Source: Streptomyces sp. NBC_00154 (GTDB lineage: Bacteria > Actinomycetota > Actinomycetes > Streptomycetales > Streptomycetaceae). Taken from it: DNA of 64,000 nt. Of this stretch, positions 60,816 through 64,000 are shown one piece after another. The notes beneath the pieces were generated by a model, which was not told the origin of the DNA, did not search any database, and worked only from the letters and a program-made list of their open reading frames with translations. The stretch spans positions 186,001-250,000 of the forward strand of contig NZ_JAPEMI010000002.1 of the NCBI RefSeq assembly GCF_026342835.1, given 5' to 3'. A program made the translations under genes and the position numbers. Every line of letters starts with the position of its first letter. The stretch's first letter is position 1.

Positions 60816-62216
60816 CTACAGGCCGATGTCCCTGCGGCTCATGTCGTCCAGTGATTCGCGGCGTACGAGTACGCGTGCGGTGCCGTCGGACACCGCGATG
60901 ACGGGCGGTCGGCCGATCATGTTGTAACCGGAGGCCATGGAGAGGTGATAGGCCCCGGCCGCCGGAACGGCGAGGAGGTCGCCGGGGCGTATGTCGCCCG
61001 GGAGTGCCACGTCGTCGGCGAGGACGTCGCCGGCTTCGCAGTGCCGGCCCACGACGGTGACGAGGCGGGGCGGCACCGACGAGCGGCGGCCGATGAGGCG
61101 GGGTGCGTACTGCACGCCGTAGAGCGCGGGCCGGGGGTTGTCGCTCATGCCACCGTCGACGGCGACGAACGTGTGCTCGCCGGTGCGCTTGACGGCGAGC
61201 ACATGGTAAACGACGACTCCGGCCGGTCCGACGATTGCGCGGCCGGGCTCGAGGGTGAGCCGGGGCACGGGGAGCCCGGCGCGGGCGCAGCCGTCCTCCA
61301 GCTCGGCGCGGACCCGCCCGGCCAGCACGGCCACGTTCATGCTCTCCTCACCGGGCCGGTACGCGATGGCGTGGCCACCGCCGATGTTCAGCTGAGGAAG
61401 GGCGATGCCGTGCTGGTCCCTGATCCGGGCCATCAGGCCGACCATGCGCCGCACGGCGACGACGTACGGCTTGACCGCGGCGATCTGCGAGCCGATGTGG
61501 CAGTGCAGGCCGACGAGTTCCAGGTGCCGCTGGTCGAGTATCCGGGTGACCGCGTGCTGCGCGGATCCGTCCGTGATCGACAGGCCGAACTTCTGGTCGT
61601 CGGTGCCGGTGCGGACCTTGGCGTGCCCGCCGGCGGCGATGCCGGGGACCACCCGAACCATGACCTTCTGGCGGGTGTCGGCGGGGGTGATCGCGGCGAG
61701 GCGGGCGATCTCGGACGTGCTGTCCACGACGATGCGTCCGACACCGAGCCGAATGGCGGTGCGCAGGTCCTCGGGGCTCTTGGCGTTGCCGTGCATCACG
61801 ATGTTTTCGGGCGGGAAGCCGGTGGTGACGGCGAGCGCAAGTTCCCCTGCGGAGCAGACGTCCAGGCCCAGACCCTCTTCTTGCACCCAGTGCGCGAGCG
61901 CACGGCACAGGAACGCCTTGGCGGCGTAGACGATGTCGGCTTCGGGGAACGCCGTGCGGTACGCACGGCAGCGCTCGCGGACCTCCTGTTCGTCCAGTAC
62001 GTAGACAGGGGTGCCGAAGCGGTCGGCCGCCTCGGCGAGGGAAACCCCGCCGACGGAGACGTCCCCGCCGGCCTCGGGGCGGGTGGAGCGCGGCCAGACG
62101 GACAGGCCGTCGGCGGTGCCGAGGATTCGGGACAAGGCCTGGGGATCCGAGGGCAGGGAAGCCGGGCGCGACGCCGGAAGCGTGGACGCAAGGGGCGACG
62201 GAACGGAAACTGACAT
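60816..62216 (-). CDS. Diaminopimelate-decarboxylase-like PLP enzyme
   Basis: A 466-residue fold type III PLP decarboxylase. The PLP Lys100 stands in VYAAKAF, then HCHIGSQI, NIGGGHAIAY, the phosphate-binding EPGRAIVG, and the catalytic Cys in GRHCEAGDVL. The 50-residue N-terminal extension is longer than usual. It would convert meso-diaminopimelate to lysine, but a second copy beside no lysine genes may act on a related diamino acid in a special pathway. GAGGAGA precedes the ATG. It lies nine bases after the small upstream gene and is co-transcribed. Confidence 0.87.
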   Translation of the reverse strand: MSVSVPSPLASTLPASRPASLPSDPQALSRILGTADGLSVWPRSTRPEAGGDVSVGGVSLAEAADRFGTPVYVLDEQEVRERCRAYRTAFPEADIVYAAKAFLCRALAHWVQEEGLGLDVCSAGELALAVTTGFPPENIVMHGNAKSPEDLRTAIRLGVGRIVVDSTSEIARLAAITPADTRQKVMVRVVPGIAAGGHAKVRTGTDDQKFGLSITDGSAQHAVTRILDQRHLELVGLHCHIGSQIAAVKPYVVAVRRMVGLMARIRDQHGIALPQLNIGGGHAIAYRPGEESMNVAVLAGRVRAELEDGCARAGLPVPRLTLEPGRAIVGPAGVVVYHVLAVKRTGEHTFVAVDGGMSDNPRPALYGVQYAPRLIGRRSSVPPRLVTVVGRHCEAGDVLADDVALPGDIRPGDLLAVPAAGAYHLSMASGYNMIGRPPVIAVSDGTARVLVRRESLDDMSRRDIGL

Positions 62217-62225
62217 GGCGTCTCC

Positions 62226-62642
62226 TCAGCCGATCAGCAGGTTCAGACACGCGACGACAGCAGCCGCGCCAGTCACTCGCAGGACACCGACGTGCTGGGG
62301 ATGCCATTCACTCGAGGAGCGCGCTCGTTCGCTGTCCCTGGAGACCGAATCGGTTGTCGCGGGGGCGGAGAACTGCGGGTCGACAGTGAGGGCGGTCACA
62401 CCCAGGGGGGCTGCGAGAGCGCGCAGCGCGGGTTCGGAGAGCCTGATGCAGGCCTGGTCCGTGCCGAGAGTGGCGGTGAGCTTCGCCGCCGAGGTGAATC
62501 CGACGGCCGTGCGGCCGCCCAGAGGGGTGCGGAAGAATCGGGTCGTACAACCAGAGGGCCCCGACCGGACAGGGACGTAGAGGAGTCCGGCCGGGAACCG
62601 TTCAGAAGGCTCGGGGTCCTCGGGAAACTCGAGTGGAGACAT
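62226..62642 (-). CDS. SAV_915-type/SseB-like small protein
   Basis: A 138-residue protein. The N-terminal 95 residues form an SseB-like domain (GLLYVPVRSGPSGCTTRFFR, TAVGFTSAAKLTATLG, RLSEPALRALAAPLGVTALTVDP), and the C-terminus has a hydrophobic stretch (VTGAAAVVACLNLLIG). I believe it belongs to the family named after SAV_915, of unknown function, often placed near secondary-metabolite genes. GAGGAGC precedes ATG 62642. It is the first gene of a two-gene unit with the decarboxylase. Confidence 0.72.
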   Translation of the reverse strand: MSPLEFPEDPEPSERFPAGLLYVPVRSGPSGCTTRFFRTPLGGRTAVGFTSAAKLTATLGTDQACIRLSEPALRALAAPLGVTALTVDPQFSAPATTDSVSRDSERARSSSEWHPQHVGVLRVTGAAAVVACLNLLIG

Positions 62643-62948
62643 GGTGCTGCTCCTCGCAGATGGCGACTGGCGCCGCCCGGTCGGACCGGCCGGGCGCTCC
62701 ACCGAAGCTATGCCGGCCCACCGGAGATGAGCCCCCACACTGACGGATGCTTGACGCCGAGCCCCCACCCCGTAACGCGACGCTGACGGGCACGGTGTTC
62801 CTGGTCACCATGGCGTCAGGGCCTTCGGGGCGAACCCGCAGGGGCGGCTTCGGTCGGCTCGGTGTGCACGAGCAGGGCCGCCGCAAGCCCTGACCTCCCC
62901 TTTACCTTCTCCTGGCACACTGGCCCGCACCTGGCGAAGGAGTACTTC

Positions 62949-64000
62949 ATGTCGATGGTCGGCAGTCTGCGCAAAGTCGCCCGTCTGGCGCGGCGGGGGC
63001 GGCCTGTGGACCTCAGCCACCCGGCCCGTTCGCCGCTGGGCTCCACCGTGGTCAACTGCGTCATCTACCGCGACGGCGTCCGCCAGGAGGCCGCCCCCAG
63101 CGTCGAGGAATCCGTCGCCCGTGTACGCAAGCGTGGCGACGGCTTCGTATGGCTCGGCCTGCACGAGCCCACCGAGGCGGAGTTCGTGCGGGTTGCCGCA
63201 CTGTTCGGTCTGCACCCGCTCGCCGTCGAGGACGCCGTCCACGCCCACCAGCGGCCCAAGGTCCAGCAGTACGGCGATATCCTGTTCGCCGTCTTCAAGT
63301 CGGTTGCCTACATCGAGCACGAGGAACTGACGGCCACCAGCGAGGTGGTGGACACCGGCGAGATCATGGTCTTCGCCGGACCCGACTTCGTGGTGACCGT
63401 ACGGCACGGACACCACGGCTCCCTGGGCGCCCTGCGCGAAGGCCTCGAAGCGGTCCCGCGTCAACTGGCCAAGGGGCCGGCCGTTGTGCTCCACGCCATC
63501 GCCGACCACGTCGTCGACGACTACCTGACCGTCACCGATGCTGTCCAGGACGACATCGACCAGGTCGAGACGGACGTCTTCTCACCGCAGGGCTCCCCGA
63601 GCGCCGACGCCGGGCGCATCTACCAGCTCAAGCGCGAGCTTCTGGAACTCAAGCGGGCTGTGGTCCCGCTCGGCCGCCCCCTCCAGGTGCTGGCCACTCA
63701 GTCGATGCGCTCCGTCGACCGCGAGATACAGGCGTACTTCCGTGACGTCGCCGACCACCTGGCCCGCGTCATCGAGCAGATCACCGACTTCGACGCGTTG
63801 CTCGACTCCATCCTCCAGGCCCACCTCGCCCAGGTCACCGTCGGCCAGAACGAGGACATGCGGAAGATCACCGCCTGGGCCGCGATCATCGCTGTGCCGA
63901 CGATGGTGTGCGGCGTCTACGGCATGAACTTCGACCACATGCCCGAACTGCACTGGCGTTTCGGCTACCTGTTCGCTCTCGCCGTCATCGCGACCGCTTG
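62949..64000 (+). CDS. corA: Magnesium/cobalt transporter CorA, cut by the window end
   Basis: The first 350 residues of a CorA channel. The large cytoplasmic domain (VWLGLHEPTEAEFVRVA, AVEDAVHAHQRPKVQQYGD, VVDDYLTVTDAVQDDID) leads into the first pore helix and the selectivity motif YGMNFDHMPEL (Gly325-Met326-Asn327). It imports Mg2+, also Co2+ or Ni2+. AAGGAG stands six bases before the ATG. Only the last helix and tail are missing beyond the edge. Confidence 0.95.
   Translation, partial: MSMVGSLRKVARLARRGRPVDLSHPARSPLGSTVVNCVIYRDGVRQEAAPSVEESVARVRKRGDGFVWLGLHEPTEAEFVRVAALFGLHPLAVEDAVHAHQRPKVQQYGDILFAVFKSVAYIEHEELTATSEVVDTGEIMVFAGPDFVVTVRHGHHGSLGALREGLEAVPRQLAKGPAVVLHAIADHVVDDYLTVTDAVQDDIDQVETDVFSPQGSPSADAGRIYQLKRELLELKRAVVPLGRPLQVLATQSMRSVDREIQAYFRDVADHLARVIEQITDFDALLDSILQAHLAQVTVGQNEDMRKITAWAAIIAVPTMVCGVYGMNFDHMPELHWRFGYLFALAVIATA

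Overview
The window is a 64-kb piece of a high-G+C actinobacterial chromosome, almost certainly Streptomyces. The reasons are strong third-position GC bias, frequent GTG/TTG starts, tightly overlapping stop/start codons, and the gene content: an ergothioneine operon, ornithine-lipid genes, a chloramphenicol phosphotransferase, DasR-type operators, a B12-riboswitch-controlled CbtBA pair and many secreted lectin-tagged proteins. The left part (fumarate reductase/SDH, olsBA, egt) recalls the gene order around SCO0910-0923 of S. coelicolor, but that is memory, not an alignment.

Layout. 1-1.6 kb: end of a succinate dehydrogenase/fumarate reductase operon. 1.6-6.4 kb: a short UvrA paralogue, a HAD phosphatase, a dodecin, and an orphan sugar-binding lipoprotein behind two dre-like (DasR) sites. 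6.6-8.4 kb: olsB-olsA for ornithine lipids. 8.3-12.7 kb: a leftward, fully overlapping egtA-B-C-D operon. 12.8-18.1 kb: a bacterial PARG, a degenerate 38-bp tandem repeat, a PemK/MazF-like protein, a flotillin with a small beta-rich partner, and a LacI regulator. 18.3-26.7 kb: aldehyde dehydrogenase, thioredoxin, flavin disulfide oxidoreductase, an Asp23 envelope-stress group, and a B12 riboswitch with cbtBA beside a catalytically dead histidine-phosphatase homologue. 26.8-31 kb: two SDRs with a TetR regulator and palindromic operators, a TPR protein and a pirin. 31.2-38.7 kb: secreted ricin-lectin proteins (ThuA type and beta-helix type), an AEC transporter, a lipoprotein esterase and a membrane protein.

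39-50.6 kb is the most interesting region. A GTP cyclohydrolase II homologue carries Met where the family has the catalytic-site Tyr, the change known to make the S. coelicolor SCO6655 enzyme stop at the formylated pyrimidine FAPy. Divergent from it are a creatininase-family amidohydrolase and a RibD-type reductase, the same enzyme classes (ArfB, ArfC) that process FAPy in archaea. Facing them is a translationally coupled operon of a dehydrogenase, a 6-pyruvoyl-tetrahydropterin-synthase-like protein lacking the usual Cys and one zinc His, a glycosyltransferase, a methyltransferase and a flippase-like membrane protein. A CDP-alcohol phosphatidyltransferase, a PMT-type glycosyltransferase and an LTA-synthase-like sulfatase follow. 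Together they look like a pathway for an undescribed GTP-derived, probably glycosylated and membrane-handled metabolite.

51-54.4 kb: a decayed MFS transporter and an IS607-type element encoding TnpA serine recombinase and a TnpB nuclease. 54.4-64 kb: a secreted beta-helix protein, a nitrobindin-like protein, an orphan chloramphenicol phosphotransferase, an aminoglycoside-phosphotransferase-fold protein, a DUF2945 protein, a secreted lamin-tail protein, a diaminopimelate-decarboxylase-like gene with a small partner, and the start of corA, cut by the window edge.
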